Shown here in pieces: positions 19,704-29,544 of a stretch of DNA of 64,000 nucleotides. A model generated the notes under the pieces. That model was given only the letters and a program-made list of their open reading frames with translations. It was not told the DNA's origin and searched no databases. How positions within the stretch are numbered: position 1 is the stretch's first letter; the number at the start of each line of letters is the position of its first letter. Source of the DNA: Zunongwangia sp. HGR-M22 (GTDB lineage: Bacteria > Bacteroidota > Bacteroidia > Flavobacteriales > Flavobacteriaceae); the NCBI RefSeq assembly GCF_027594425.1, contig NZ_CP115159.1, positions 3,123,001 to 3,187,000 on the forward strand, given 5' to 3'. Made by a program: the position numbers and the translations under genes.

Positions 19704-20894
19704 TTAATAATTTTCAATTAGTTCGATTAGTGCTCGGCTATTGTGATACGGGCACTTCCACATTCCTACTCGGTTTTCATCTTCATAAGGCTTATGATTT
19801 CTATCGATTCTGAAATGCCATTCGCCAAGTTCTTCATCGATAATATATTTTTTGGTGAAATCCCAGATATCTTCTATAGCTTCTCTATATTTTTCTGAAG
19901 CTTGGATATTGTTCGCATACGCCAAACCTAGCATCGCTTCAGCTTGAGGCCACCAATGCCTATCGGTATCGACGTGGTTGGTTTCTAAATCTTTTTCATT
20001 AATTATACCCTCAGATTTTTTGTAAGCTTCAGCTAAAAATACATCTGCAATTTGAATTGCCGCTTTTTGTACTTTTTCAATCAAATTTTTATTGTTAACC
20101 TGATTTGCTGCAGCTAACAGTAACCAGGTTGCTTCAATATCGTGACCGTATGAAACCACGTGGTTTTGCAAATTCCATTGTGTATCAAAAAACAATTGAA
20201 AGTGACCATTTTCAGCATTAAAAAATTTTTCAAGATGAAGATTGATTAAATTCTGTAATGCTTTTTTCACCTTATCTGAATGAGTTACTTCAGCTAAAGT
20301 TGTATAGGCTTCTAGGATATGAAGATGCGTATTCATAGTTTTTGAAGCATTTAAATCTTTCTCACTTAATCGCATATCTTCAATTGGCGACCAATCTTGG
20401 TTAAAAGCTTCGATATATCCGCCAAATTCTTTATCTAGCGCGTGTTTTTCAATTAATTTAAACACCTCTAAAGCCCAATTTAAGGCTTCTTCATTTTTAG
20501 AAAACTTATAATATTCTGATAAAGCATAAATTAAAAATGCCTGCGCGTAAATTTGTTTTCTGGTATTTAAAGGATTCCCCTGATAATCTAATACCCAATA
20601 TACGCCACCAAATTCAGCATCTTTAAAATAATGCTTCAGATACTCAAAAGCTCTATCTGCTTCTTTTTCCGTAGAAAAATCAGGCTTAAAATTCGCTATT
20701 CTGGAAAAGGTCCATAACAAACGCGTATTTAAAATAACGCCTTTATCGGCATTAAAATCGGGTTTATTAAAATGATCTCTTCTACCTATAAAACCATCAT
20801 TTTCTATATCCAGGCTATTTTCTTTCCAATAATTAACAATATTGATTAGTTCCTGAAAAAGTTCTTTTTTAAAATTAGTCTGCAGAATTTCCAT
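19704..20894 (-). CDS. Cellobiose 2-epimerase-like (N-acylglucosamine 2-epimerase family)
   Basis: Cytoplasmic (alpha/alpha)6-barrel epimerase. In mannan pathways it converts beta-1,4-mannobiose to mannosyl-glucose. 396 residues, no signal peptide, normal length for cellobiose 2-epimerases. Conserved segments: YGHDIEATWLL (catalytic His region), HWWPQAEAM, and EWHF near the C-terminus. The gene overlaps the GH130 phosphorylase gene by 20 bases, which strongly supports translational coupling and the mannobiose epimerase/phosphorylase pathway described for Bacteroides fragilis. An acylglucosamine epimerase role is less likely because of this context. Confidence 0.88.
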   Translation of the reverse strand: MEILQTNFKKELFQELINIVNYWKENSLDIENDGFIGRRDHFNKPDFNADKGVILNTRLLWTFSRIANFKPDFSTEKEADRAFEYLKHYFKDAEFGGVYWVLDYQGNPLNTRKQIYAQAFLIYALSEYYKFSKNEEALNWALEVFKLIEKHALDKEFGGYIEAFNQDWSPIEDMRLSEKDLNASKTMNTHLHILEAYTTLAEVTHSDKVKKALQNLINLHLEKFFNAENGHFQLFFDTQWNLQNHVVSYGHDIEATWLLLAAANQVNNKNLIEKVQKAAIQIADVFLAEAYKKSEGIINEKDLETNHVDTDRHWWPQAEAMLGLAYANNIQASEKYREAIEDIWDFTKKYIIDEELGEWHFRIDRNHKPYEDENRVGMWKCPYHNSRALIELIENY

Positions 20895-22086
20895 AAGCTT
20901 TATTCCGGTTTACTAAATCAATAATTTCGTTTACTGAACTAGCTGATGTGAAATTATCTTTCGGGGTATTTTTTACATAATCTACTAATCGTTCTACGGA
21001 ACTTACCGCTACATGACAGCGTGTATCTGAAGAAGCATAGTAAATATATACTTTTCCGTCTTCATCTTTAATCCATCCATTTACGAATAACACATTGGGA
21101 ACATCACCAACTGTTTCTTCGTAATTAGGCGCCATAAAATAACCGGCCGGTTGATAAATCACTTTTGAAATATCATTTAAATCGGTCATAAACATATACA
21201 AGGTATATCGTAAACCTCCTGCGGTATTACGAACCCCATGCGCTAAATGTAACCATCCTTCTTCGGTTTTAATTGGCGCAGGACCTTGCCCGTTTTTCAT
21301 TTCATAAATAGTATGATATGCTTTATGATTGATTATTGTTTCATCCTCTAAAACAGGATTCGACATATCTGTAATATAGCCCAAACCAATTCCGCCGCCT
21401 TTTCCTACTTCTATAAATCCGTCTTGCGGACGCGTATACAATGCATATTTACCATTAACAAATTCAGGATGCATAACTACGTTACGTTGTTGACCTGAGT
21501 TAGATATTAAATCTGGCAAACGTTCCCAACTTAGCAAATCTTTTGTTCTAACAATTCCGGCATTAGCCACGGCAGCCGTAGTATCCTCTAAATGATCTTT
21601 ATCTTTGCGTTCTGTACAGAAAATACCATAGATCCAGCCATCTTCGTGCTTTGTTAATCGCATATCGTACACGTTGGTATCTGGTTCACCATATTGTGGT
21701 AAAGCAACCGGTTTTTCCCAAAACTTAAAATTATCGATTCCGTTAGGGCTTTCTGCGATACCAAAAAACGATTTACGATCGTTGCCTTCTACTCGTACGG
21801 CCAAAAGATACTTATCGTTCCATTTAATTGCTCCCGGATTAAACGTCGCATTAATCCCGATACGTTCTAATCCGTTAGGGTTGGTTTCCGGATTTAAATC
21901 GTACCGCCATTCTAAAGGCGTATGTGCATGGGTTACCACCGGATTTTGATAACGTTGGTATATGCCATTAAAGCTAGAAACTGGCTTATTATTTTTTTCA
22001 AGCAGTTCACGATGGGTAGTTTTTAATTGAGAAAAATTAGGAATGGTTTTCATCAAACTGGTATTTATATCTACTGACTTTTTCAT
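20875..22086 (-). CDS. GH130 4-O-beta-D-mannosyl-D-glucose phosphorylase
   Basis: Cytoplasmic phosphorylase that splits mannosyl-glucose into mannose-1-phosphate and glucose. 403 residues, no signal peptide, five-bladed propeller type. Family signs: NPVVTHAH, NPGAIKWNDKYLLAVRVEG, and EPDTNVYDMRLT, where Asp141 is the probable general acid. If translation began at Met12 (position 22053) the Asp would be residue 130, close to the numbering of the B. fragilis enzyme, so the annotated start at 22086 may be 11 codons too long. It lies 4 bases after the symporter and overlaps the epimerase gene. Confidence 0.9.
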   Translation of the reverse strand: MKKSVDINTSLMKTIPNFSQLKTTHRELLEKNNKPVSSFNGIYQRYQNPVVTHAHTPLEWRYDLNPETNPNGLERIGINATFNPGAIKWNDKYLLAVRVEGNDRKSFFGIAESPNGIDNFKFWEKPVALPQYGEPDTNVYDMRLTKHEDGWIYGIFCTERKDKDHLEDTTAAVANAGIVRTKDLLSWERLPDLISNSGQQRNVVMHPEFVNGKYALYTRPQDGFIEVGKGGGIGLGYITDMSNPVLEDETIINHKAYHTIYEMKNGQGPAPIKTEEGWLHLAHGVRNTAGGLRYTLYMFMTDLNDISKVIYQPAGYFMAPNYEETVGDVPNVLFVNGWIKDEDGKVYIYYASSDTRCHVAVSSVERLVDYVKNTPKDNFTSASSVNEIIDLVNRNKAYGNSAD

Positions 22087-22090
22087 TGAG

Positions 22091-23932
22091 TTACATATTT
22101 ACAGATTTGGAATTTTCTTTTTTTATTCTATCCCACCAATTAAACTTTAGAATAACTATAGCAATACATAAAACGATTGTACAATATAGTACTAGCGAGT
22201 ATTCACGAATTATTAAATAGATAGGGATAATTACTAATAAGGTTTGGGCTAATGTCCCAATCACGACATTAAACATATCACGTGAAAAACCTTTATTTTT
22301 CTTGAAATTTGAATTAACCGATTGTACTTTATTAGCAATTGGTTTCCAAAATCCCCAAGGATTTGTTTTCTCGTAAAAATTCATTAGTACTTCCTCGTTT
22401 GTAGGAGGAGCTGTGTAGGTTCCCACAATAGCTCCAAATAGAGAAATAACAAGAATAATCGGGAAATAATACAAATCGAGTGTATCGGTAAATATTGGAA
22501 ATATTAAAGCCGGAATAATACCAGACAACATTCCCCAGAAATAGCCCTCTCCGTTAAAACGCCACCAATGCCATTTTAATACATTAGAGATCACGTAGCT
22601 ACCGTAGAGTGCAGAAACAATCCATTGTAATATAGAGTTTACATCTTGAACGAAAAAGCCAAGTACAATACTGATAATTACCACCACGATACCGCTGAGA
22701 TAATTCATCTTTTTAATTTTTTTAGAAGAGGCATCAGGTTCTTTATATTTCAAATAAATATCATTAACCAAATAGGCTTGTGCAGCATTTAATGTTCCCG
22801 CAAAAGTCGACATAAAAGCAGCCAGTAAACCCGCTAACAACAAGCCTAAAAGACCTACCGGAACAAACTGCCCAATGGCTGCCGGTAAGATTTTTTCGAA
22901 ATCGAGTACCCCGGCAGTTCTCAAATCTAGCTGATCGTAAAAAAGAACAGCTAAAATAGAAAAACCACCAACCATTAAATATCGAGTTGGGATTAAAGCT
23001 CCTAAAGAGAACGCACTCATTTTAGCGGCTTCTAATGGAGATTTTGTAGAAAGGATTTTTTGCATATCGTAATTAGGTGCTGGCCCAGCAATACTCGATA
23101 AAATACCTTTGAAGAGCATCAACATAAAAAAGAGACCAAATAAGGAATAGCCATCTTCTGCAATCTTGGTGTTTACCTCATCAATGATGCCCGTCCAATC
23201 GAGATTGAGTTCCCAGCCGAAAAACGGATTCATCCAATCGTTAGGTACATTTAACGTATTTTCTCCAAAAGCATTCCATGCAATAATCGCAATAGCAATT
23301 GAAGAAATCGTCATGATTCCGTATTGTAAAACATCGGTCCAAACAATACCGGACATACCACCTAACACGGAATAAAAAACAGCAAATAATGTAAAAATGA
23401 TACCGTAAAAGTGAGGAATATAAGCTGGCGCGACCTCAAAAGGAACGTAAGGTGAAATTAATTCCCAGGGAATAAAAATTTCAACAAACTTCCCTAATCC
23501 TATAAAACCATAGGCTAAAAATCCTAAACAACTTAATATGGCAAATATCACGATAATGGTATGCGATCGTTTCCCTCCTTTTCCACTATCAAACCGAAAT
23601 AAAATCCATTCGGCTCCTGTTGTTACGTTAGATCGGCGTAACCACATCGATAAATAAACCATTAAAAAAACCTGGTTAAAAACAGGCCATAACCAAGGAA
23701 TCCAAATACTTTTAAATCCATAAACAAAGGTTAGGGTCACCAACCACATGGTACCGGAAATATCAAACATTCCCGAAGCGTTAGATAAGCCTAACATATA
23801 CCACGGAAGGCTTTTCCCTCCCATTAAATAATCGTCTTTACTTTTTTGGGCTTGCTTTCTAGCAGCAAGTCCAATTATTATTGTTCCTGCTAAATAGGCA
23901 AGAATAATAAGAATATCGGTTAATTGTAACAT
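22091..23932 (-). CDS. Sodium/solute symporter (SSS family), probable mannobiose importer
   Basis: Inner-membrane sodium:sugar symporter. 613 residues with about 13-14 hydrophobic helices; the N-terminus (YLAGTIIIGLAARKQ, then YLMGGKSLPWY) is typical of SSS proteins. The position between the GH26 mannanase (9-base gap) and the GH130 phosphorylase (4-base gap) indicates it brings mannanase products, probably mannobiose, across the inner membrane. Substrate is inferred from context only; C-terminal ~90 residues form two further helices after a basic loop. Confidence 0.9.
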   Translation of the reverse strand: MLQLTDILIILAYLAGTIIIGLAARKQAQKSKDDYLMGGKSLPWYMLGLSNASGMFDISGTMWLVTLTFVYGFKSIWIPWLWPVFNQVFLMVYLSMWLRRSNVTTGAEWILFRFDSGKGGKRSHTIIVIFAILSCLGFLAYGFIGLGKFVEIFIPWELISPYVPFEVAPAYIPHFYGIIFTLFAVFYSVLGGMSGIVWTDVLQYGIMTISSIAIAIIAWNAFGENTLNVPNDWMNPFFGWELNLDWTGIIDEVNTKIAEDGYSLFGLFFMLMLFKGILSSIAGPAPNYDMQKILSTKSPLEAAKMSAFSLGALIPTRYLMVGGFSILAVLFYDQLDLRTAGVLDFEKILPAAIGQFVPVGLLGLLLAGLLAAFMSTFAGTLNAAQAYLVNDIYLKYKEPDASSKKIKKMNYLSGIVVVIISIVLGFFVQDVNSILQWIVSALYGSYVISNVLKWHWWRFNGEGYFWGMLSGIIPALIFPIFTDTLDLYYFPIILVISLFGAIVGTYTAPPTNEEVLMNFYEKTNPWGFWKPIANKVQSVNSNFKKNKGFSRDMFNVVIGTLAQTLLVIIPIYLIIREYSLVLYCTIVLCIAIVILKFNWWDRIKKENSKSVNM

Positions 23933-23941
23933 AGGGCTAAA

Positions 23942-25060
23942 TTAGTTGTGTATAGTTTTGAGCTCGGGCAAGAATAATATATCTTGTTTTTGCTCAAACT
24001 TCTTAAAGTTAGATTCGGTTTTTTCGGAAGGATAGGTACTAAAATAATGGTCTTTTCGGGCATTTCTCCACACCAATACCCAAGCAATTCCGCTTTCTTT
24101 AATGGCAGGGTATAATACTTCTGTCCACCACTTGGCATTACTTGCCATACTAAAATTTCCGGTTTCGGTTAAGGCAAAAGGCTTATTTTTAGCAATGCTT
24201 TTCTTTTTTAATAGTTGAAGATTTTGAGTAACAGATCGAATAAATTCTTCATCTCCGCTATGGTTATAGATATCAACACCCAGCACATCTACGTATTGGT
24301 CTCCCGGATAAAACCTGTCAAAATCTTCAGCAGAAGACATGGTGTTAGGAGAATAAGCGTATAAAAGATTGTGAACCCCATTTTCAAAAAATAACTGCTG
24401 TGTTTTTATCCAAAGTTTTTTGTAATCTTCAGGAGTGCACCGTCCTTTTCCCCACCAAAACCAGGCACCATTCATTTCGTGAAAAGGTCTAAAAATAACA
24501 GGAATTGCGTTTCCTTCTTCATCTTTTAAAGAATTAAAGAATAGGCTAAGCTGCTTTACCCAACCTTTATATTTTTGACTGACTGGCCCTTCTTTTAAAA
24601 TTTCTGAAACAGCTGAAATAGTATCCCAAGAGCTTCCTCCACTTACCGGATTATTTAAATGCCAGCTAAATGTCACTAAACCACCTTCTTTATACATTTT
24701 TTGAGTATGCTGCTTCATCATAGCAAATGAAACGGTATCTAAATTAAAGGTGTTTCCTAATTCTAAGTGGCCTAAATCAAAACCCAATAAAGCGGGCTGC
24801 TTAGCTACTACTTTTTTAATATCGCTAGTTAATACTTGCGGCTCTTCTTGTAAATACCAGTTTAAGCCATAAGCGGTGGCATCTTGCTGCCCAAAGGCCA
24901 TTCCTTTTTTTGAAATATTTTTCAAACGTTCTCGTAACTTAATAACATTACTATTTGCGTAGCGATCTGAAAGAACACTATTCGCATTTCTAGACATTGT
25001 AGCGCAAGACATTAATAAAGTAAGATTAAATAGTATAAGTATTCTGATAAAATATTTCAT
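23942..25060 (-). CDS. GH26 endo-beta-1,4-mannanase lipoprotein
   Basis: Endo- or mannobiose-producing mannanase. 372 residues; lipoprotein with Cys19 in LMSC. GH26 hallmarks are clear: FRPFHEMNGAWFWW with acid/base Glu195, and ALTETG with nucleophile Glu299; GFDLGHLE and SWHLNNPV are also family-typical. It is first in the mannan operon, facing the divergent AraC-type regulator. Because export of mannobiose-producing GH26 enzymes plus GH130/epimerase is a known pathway, the products are likely taken up by the next gene's symporter. Confidence 0.92.
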   Translation of the reverse strand: MKYFIRILILFNLTLLMSCATMSRNANSVLSDRYANSNVIKLRERLKNISKKGMAFGQQDATAYGLNWYLQEEPQVLTSDIKKVVAKQPALLGFDLGHLELGNTFNLDTVSFAMMKQHTQKMYKEGGLVTFSWHLNNPVSGGSSWDTISAVSEILKEGPVSQKYKGWVKQLSLFFNSLKDEEGNAIPVIFRPFHEMNGAWFWWGKGRCTPEDYKKLWIKTQQLFFENGVHNLLYAYSPNTMSSAEDFDRFYPGDQYVDVLGVDIYNHSGDEEFIRSVTQNLQLLKKKSIAKNKPFALTETGNFSMASNAKWWTEVLYPAIKESGIAWVLVWRNARKDHYFSTYPSEKTESNFKKFEQKQDILFLPELKTIHN

Positions 25061-25251
25061 TTGAATTTTTTATTTTCTATGCTAAATGTATATTAGACAC
25101 AGTTTTAAATATATAATGTTTGAAGCATTATTTTAATAATTCCTTTCGAATTAGCATCATAAATTATCAATTCTCAAAATTAACAGCGGAAGCGATCATC
25201 TATTAATAGAATTTTATCATTTAATAATTATTTTTTTTCTTTTTGACTCAT
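25061..25251. promoter_or_regulatory. Divergent promoter region of mannan operon and araC-type regulator
   Basis: A 191-base AT-rich spacer between the two divergent start codons. On the minus strand TACATTTA (25083-25090) is one mismatch from the Bacteroidota -7 box TAnnTTTG and would place transcription start about 18 bases before the GH26 start codon. The AraC-type protein probably binds here (inference from divergence). Confidence 0.4.
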
Positions 25252-26127
25252 ATGATACAAACTAATGTACACCGCGAAATCACACCACTTGCTCCTGAAG
25301 ATAGCTTTTTAGTTTTTGACAGAATTAAAGATGAATTTGATTTCCCTATCCATTTTCATCCAGAATATGAATTAAATTTTTTAAAAAACGGGAAGGGTGT
25401 TAGACGTGTGGTTGGTGATTCGATGAAAGAAATTGGCGATATTGAACTAGTACTTGTTGGACCTAATCTTCAACACGGCTGGGAACTTCATAACTGCGAA
25501 AGTTCTAAAATCCACGAGATAACTATTCAGTTTCACAATGATTTATTTGATACCAAACTTTTGGACAGACGTATTATGAAACCAATAAAAGATATGTTTG
25601 AACGATCTGCACACGGTATTTTATTTTCAGAAAAAATATCTGACGAAATCGCACCAAGAATCATGAATTTATCTAAAATCGATAGTATAGATTATTTCTT
25701 AGAACTTATATCCATACTTCATGATTTAGCGCGATCAAGAAATCAAAAATTACTTTCTACGTACACTTCAGATTTCAAAAATTTTGAGAACAGTGATAAA
25801 ATAAAAATCATTTATGAATATGTTCAGCTTAATTATCACAAAAAAATAAGCTTAAATGAAGTAGCCGATCTGGTAAATATGAGTCAGGTCTCATTCAATA
25901 GATTCATTAAAAAAAGAACCGGAAAAACATTGGTGGAATATGTTAATGATACACGCATTGGTTACGCTGCAAGATGGCTAATTGAAAAAGATTTAAGCAT
26001 TGCTGAAATTGCATATAAATGCGGTTTCAATAATATTGCAAACTTCAACCGGGTTTTTAAGAATAATAAAAAATGTACTCCAAGTAAATATAGAGAAGAA
26101 TTTAGCGGAATAAAAAGGGTGCTTTAA
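25252..26127 (+). CDS. AraC-family transcriptional regulator with N-terminal cupin
   Basis: DNA-binding regulator, probably sugar-responsive, controlling the divergent mannan operon. I start at ATG 25252; a TTG three codons upstream (25243) keeps the frame open but is a weaker choice. 291 residues: N-terminal cupin-like sensing domain (IHFHPEYELNFL), linker, and two C-terminal helix-turn-helix motifs (about 195-285; DLVNMSQVSFNRFIK and IAYKCGFNNIANFNRVFK). No membrane segment, so it senses a cytoplasmic effector, in contrast to the HTCS of PUL-1. It converges with the GH5 gene of PUL-2. Confidence 0.9.
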   Translation: MIQTNVHREITPLAPEDSFLVFDRIKDEFDFPIHFHPEYELNFLKNGKGVRRVVGDSMKEIGDIELVLVGPNLQHGWELHNCESSKIHEITIQFHNDLFDTKLLDRRIMKPIKDMFERSAHGILFSEKISDEIAPRIMNLSKIDSIDYFLELISILHDLARSRNQKLLSTYTSDFKNFENSDKIKIIYEYVQLNYHKKISLNEVADLVNMSQVSFNRFIKKRTGKTLVEYVNDTRIGYAARWLIEKDLSIAEIAYKCGFNNIANFNRVFKNNKKCTPSKYREEFSGIKRVL

Positions 26128-26203
26128 TTGATAATTTTAAGTGAAATAATGACAAAATACAATCAACCCTAATAAGTAATACGTTATCATTTAAACTTTA
26201 ATT

Positions 26204-27199
26204 TTAATAACTAAGCATTTTTTCCTTGAAATATTTACCCTGACGGCTTGGTGTAAAATTTTTATCCTTAAACATTCTGGGTGCCCAATCTTTATCGAAT
26301 ACCCAAATTAAGTAGGAGATGTTATTGTTATCTGAATAATTAGTTATTGCTTCTCCATAACCTTCGTCTCCTATTACAGGCTCATGTGCACCAGGGGAAG
26401 ATTTATCACAAAAACCAATTTCAGTTAAAACAACTGGATATTTTTCCTTAGCAAATCCCCAATCTTTTGACCATTTTCGCTCCCAGGGCTTCTTCTTTTT
26501 TTGTGGATAAGGGTGCGCTACATACGCAATATTAGTTGCATTAATAGGATTCTCTTTAATTGGCTTCAAATCATACGCCCAGTTAAAGCCGGCAACCAAA
26601 GGAATTCCTTCTCCTCCATTTGCGCGTATTACCGTTATAAGGTTTTCCATCAGTTTTTTCCATTCTCCCCAGGAAATTGAACCAAATTTCTTATTATATG
26701 TAGTAGGTTCATTAAAAAGCTCGTAAAATGCAACAGTTGAATTTCTTCCGTAATGCTGAGCTATAAGTTTCCAAAAATCCCGTGTTTCTTGCATTGTGGT
26801 AAAATACATCTGGTCCAGATAAAGTTCTGTTTTAAGATTACCGATACTATGCCAATCCAAGATTACATACAAACCGTTTTTATTAGCCCATTCAATTCCC
26901 TGATCTAGAATTTTTAAATATTCTTTCTCTCCTCTTTCTCGCCATGCTTTAGGATGAATTGGAAATCGCACAATTGTTGCTCCCCAATTCTTTATTTCTC
27001 TAAAGTAATCCTCGTTCCATAAATCGTCTTTCACCAATTTGTCTGGATCGCTCGTATTTACGCCTCTAAATACTAGAACCTCGCCTTTTGCATTTACAAA
27101 TTCATTTTGAGCTACTTTCAAACGATCCATAGGCTTTTGTGCCCTTAAATTTAAACAGACCAAAATCAAAATAGCGAAAAGGCTACATTTAAAATTCAT
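26204..27199 (-). CDS. GH5 family endo-glucanase/mannanase, secreted
   Basis: Endo-acting beta-glycanase of a different GH5 subfamily from the one at 18387-19670. 331 residues with signal peptide ending near NLRAQ. RGVNTSD, the acid/base Glu164 in LFNEP, the AHPYP histidine segment and nucleophile Glu260 in LTEIGF are all present. The cellulase-like layout suggests activity on beta-1,4-glucan or glucomannan. It is the last gene of PUL-2, 8 bases after the GH27 gene. No lipobox, so it may be periplasmic or secreted. Confidence 0.87.
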   Translation of the reverse strand: MNFKCSLFAILILVCLNLRAQKPMDRLKVAQNEFVNAKGEVLVFRGVNTSDPDKLVKDDLWNEDYFREIKNWGATIVRFPIHPKAWRERGEKEYLKILDQGIEWANKNGLYVILDWHSIGNLKTELYLDQMYFTTMQETRDFWKLIAQHYGRNSTVAFYELFNEPTTYNKKFGSISWGEWKKLMENLITVIRANGGEGIPLVAGFNWAYDLKPIKENPINATNIAYVAHPYPQKKKKPWERKWSKDWGFAKEKYPVVLTEIGFCDKSSPGAHEPVIGDEGYGEAITNYSDNNNISYLIWVFDKDWAPRMFKDKNFTPSRQGKYFKEKMLSY

Positions 27200-27207
27200 A
27201 GCAAAAT

Positions 27208-28431
27208 TTACGACTTTGGAGTTAAAGTAACCATCAAAACATCGTGTACACCAATTGATGCTTTTAAATTCTTACTGGTATTCCCAATATTTTTATGCTG
27301 AAATAAATCTCTGATTGCATATTCTTTAAATGAAGGCTTGAAGTACTGCTGACTTAAATCGTCTGCCAATTGATGTTTCTTCCAGTCGAAATCTATGCTA
27401 ACCGCTTCATCGTTACGGTTAATAAAAACGAGCGCCCAGGCATCATCTTCTAATGGTTTAGCCCAAATTTCTATATTATTTTCATTATTAAATCGAAAAG
27501 CCGGCACGGCTAAAGGATCTTTATTTACGGCTATAACTTCTTTATTAGTAAGTGTTCTTAAAGTTTCTTTAGATACATCTCTAAGATCGTTCCCCATAAT
27601 TAATGGTGAATTAAGCATACTCCACATTGCAAAATGACTACGATCCTCGGCATCTGTCATTCCATTACCAACTTCCATCATATCGTAATCGTTCCAATGT
27701 CCTGGTCCTGCTACTTCTCTTGTTTTTTCCTTTTCTCTTAACTCTATTATTTTCCAGATTCCGAAAGATGCCCAGGATCCATGTCCTACTGCACAATCCC
27801 AACAATCAATAATATCGCCGGTTATTCGCCACATATGGCCTACATCTTCTCCCCATTCCCAAGGATCGTTGTCTCCCCATTCGCAAATACTAAACAAAAC
27901 AGGTCTACCTGCTTCATAAAGGGCGTCTCTCATTGTAATATAAGATTCCTTTGCATTTAATTTCCCGGTATCGCACCAATCATATTTTAAAAAATCTACT
28001 CCCCAAGAGGCATATAATTTAGCATCTTGATATTGATGCCCTCTGCTACCGGGGTATCCTGCACAGGTTTTTCCTCCTGCGCAGTTGTATAATCCAAATT
28101 TTAAACCTTTAGAATGCACATAGTTTGCTACGGCCCTCATACCATTGGGAAATTTTTCTGGATCTGCTACGAGATTTCCCTCTTCATCTCTTTCTCTAGC
28201 CATCCAGCCATCATCAAGAACTATATATTCATAACCAGCATCCTTAAGCCCTAATTCTATAAATTTATCTGCAATATCTTTTAATAACTGCTCATTGATA
28301 TTAGTTTCGAAAGTATTCCAGCTGTTCCAACCCATAGGGGGTGTTTCAGCCAGGTTATCAAATTTTTGAGCGTGAATATTAAGCCCTGAAAAATATATAA
28401 ATACAATGGCTAATATTAGTTTATTATTCAT
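27208..28431 (-). CDS. GH27 alpha-galactosidase
   Basis: Removes alpha-1,6-galactose side chains from galactomannan. 407 residues; signal peptide ends NIHAQ. GH27 signatures: PPMGWNSWNTF, LDDGW, nucleophile Asp151 in KYDWC, acid/base Asp206 in WRITGD. C-terminal beta-sandwich about 310-405. It lies between the TIG lipoprotein and the second GH5 in PUL-2. Its presence is the main reason to assign PUL-2 to galacto(gluco)mannan. Confidence 0.93.
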   Translation of the reverse strand: MNNKLILAIVFIYFSGLNIHAQKFDNLAETPPMGWNSWNTFETNINEQLLKDIADKFIELGLKDAGYEYIVLDDGWMARERDEEGNLVADPEKFPNGMRAVANYVHSKGLKFGLYNCAGGKTCAGYPGSRGHQYQDAKLYASWGVDFLKYDWCDTGKLNAKESYITMRDALYEAGRPVLFSICEWGDNDPWEWGEDVGHMWRITGDIIDCWDCAVGHGSWASFGIWKIIELREKEKTREVAGPGHWNDYDMMEVGNGMTDAEDRSHFAMWSMLNSPLIMGNDLRDVSKETLRTLTNKEVIAVNKDPLAVPAFRFNNENNIEIWAKPLEDDAWALVFINRNDEAVSIDFDWKKHQLADDLSQQYFKPSFKEYAIRDLFQHKNIGNTSKNLKASIGVHDVLMVTLTPKS

Positions 28432-28487
28432 CTTTATTTTCAGATTCTAAAATTGATTGATTGTTTTTAAAAGTCGCTGATAAACCT

Positions 28488-29519
28488 TTACAGTAAACCA
28501 AAATCATCGATATAGTAAACATTACCGGTACCATTAAATTCTTGCAGTACCACGTTATCTAAGGACTCTAGCCCTGCCAGACTTAAATTTTCTATTGGTA
28601 TTGAAACTGTTTGCCATTCTCCCCCAGTAATAGAAATTAAATAACCATTTTCATAATCATTATTCGTTACAACCATAATATTACCGTCGTTTTCAGGATA
28701 AATTTCAAACTGCAAGGTATTATAGTCTTCAGCTAAAACAGGAGCTCCTCCGTTACCAATTTGAAAACCAGACCATGCCGCTATTTCAACTTTTAAAGAA
28801 ACCTCACCGGTAAGTACATTTTCTGTATTAGCAAAATCATTAGTTACACCCCAGCCGCCTATCCACCAATCTGGATTTAACTGTTCGTCATAAAATTTAA
28901 ATAAAAGACCTCCGAATAATTTTTCTGAGGATGTAGACCCACCGGCTGTTGTTACGATAACTGGAGACGGCGCGGAAATCGCTGGAGCTTCTACAACAAT
29001 TTCTGTATCAGAATTAGATAATATCGTTGCTTCGTTTTCACCAAAAAAAACACTCTCTAAATTTTCGAAAACACTTCCTAAAATGGTCACCTGCGTTCCT
29101 GCATCTCCTGTTTTAGGGCTAAAAGACGTTATTCCCGGTGCCGGTTGTAAAATATCAAATTCGTATTCCACTGCTGCTGAGTTTGTTACCAGTATCAACA
29201 TTTCTGAAGATTGATCGTACGGTGTATTTGCATCGATCGTCACAAAAATCACCTCATCAGTTACAAGAGTTGGGTTAAAATAAGTATCATAATCATTGAA
29301 ATATATTTTTTCTAAAGAACTAAAGCCTCTTCCTCTAACTATATACATATTTTGTCGCATACCGCCCATTACTACAGAATCATTCGCTGCAAGGCTTATA
29401 CTTTCTATTTCTGGCGTTGTAACTAAATCATCATTATCTTCACAAGAAGTTAGTATTACGCTTAGTAACAAACCAACCAGCAAAATACCATATTTGATAT
29501 TATTCTTTATATTTTTCAT
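28488..29519 (-). CDS. IPT/TIG-domain surface glycan-binding lipoprotein (PUL-2)
   Basis: A 343-residue lipoprotein (Cys26 in LTSC). Two Ig-like IPT/TIG repeats are visible (about 35-120, and about 125-205 beginning PGITSFSPKTGDAGTQVTI), followed by a C-terminal jelly-roll-like domain (about 215-343) with Trp-rich strands, compatible with carbohydrate binding. The layout SusC, SusD, TIG lipoprotein matches surface glycan-binding proteins of Bacteroidota mannan and glucan loci. No catalytic motif. It begins 25 bases after the SusD pseudogene. Confidence 0.8.
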   Translation of the reverse strand: MKNIKNNIKYGILLVGLLLSVILTSCEDNDDLVTTPEIESISLAANDSVVMGGMRQNMYIVRGRGFSSLEKIYFNDYDTYFNPTLVTDEVIFVTIDANTPYDQSSEMLILVTNSAAVEYEFDILQPAPGITSFSPKTGDAGTQVTILGSVFENLESVFFGENEATILSNSDTEIVVEAPAISAPSPVIVTTAGGSTSSEKLFGGLLFKFYDEQLNPDWWIGGWGVTNDFANTENVLTGEVSLKVEIAAWSGFQIGNGGAPVLAEDYNTLQFEIYPENDGNIMVVTNNDYENGYLISITGGEWQTVSIPIENLSLAGLESLDNVVLQEFNGTGNVYYIDDFGLL

Positions 29520-29544
29520 TTTGATTCGTTTTTATATTATTTGA

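Noticed and set aside
25243-25251. TTG as start of the AraC-type regulator
   Set aside because: ATG three codons later (25252) is a better start and no family residues lie before it.
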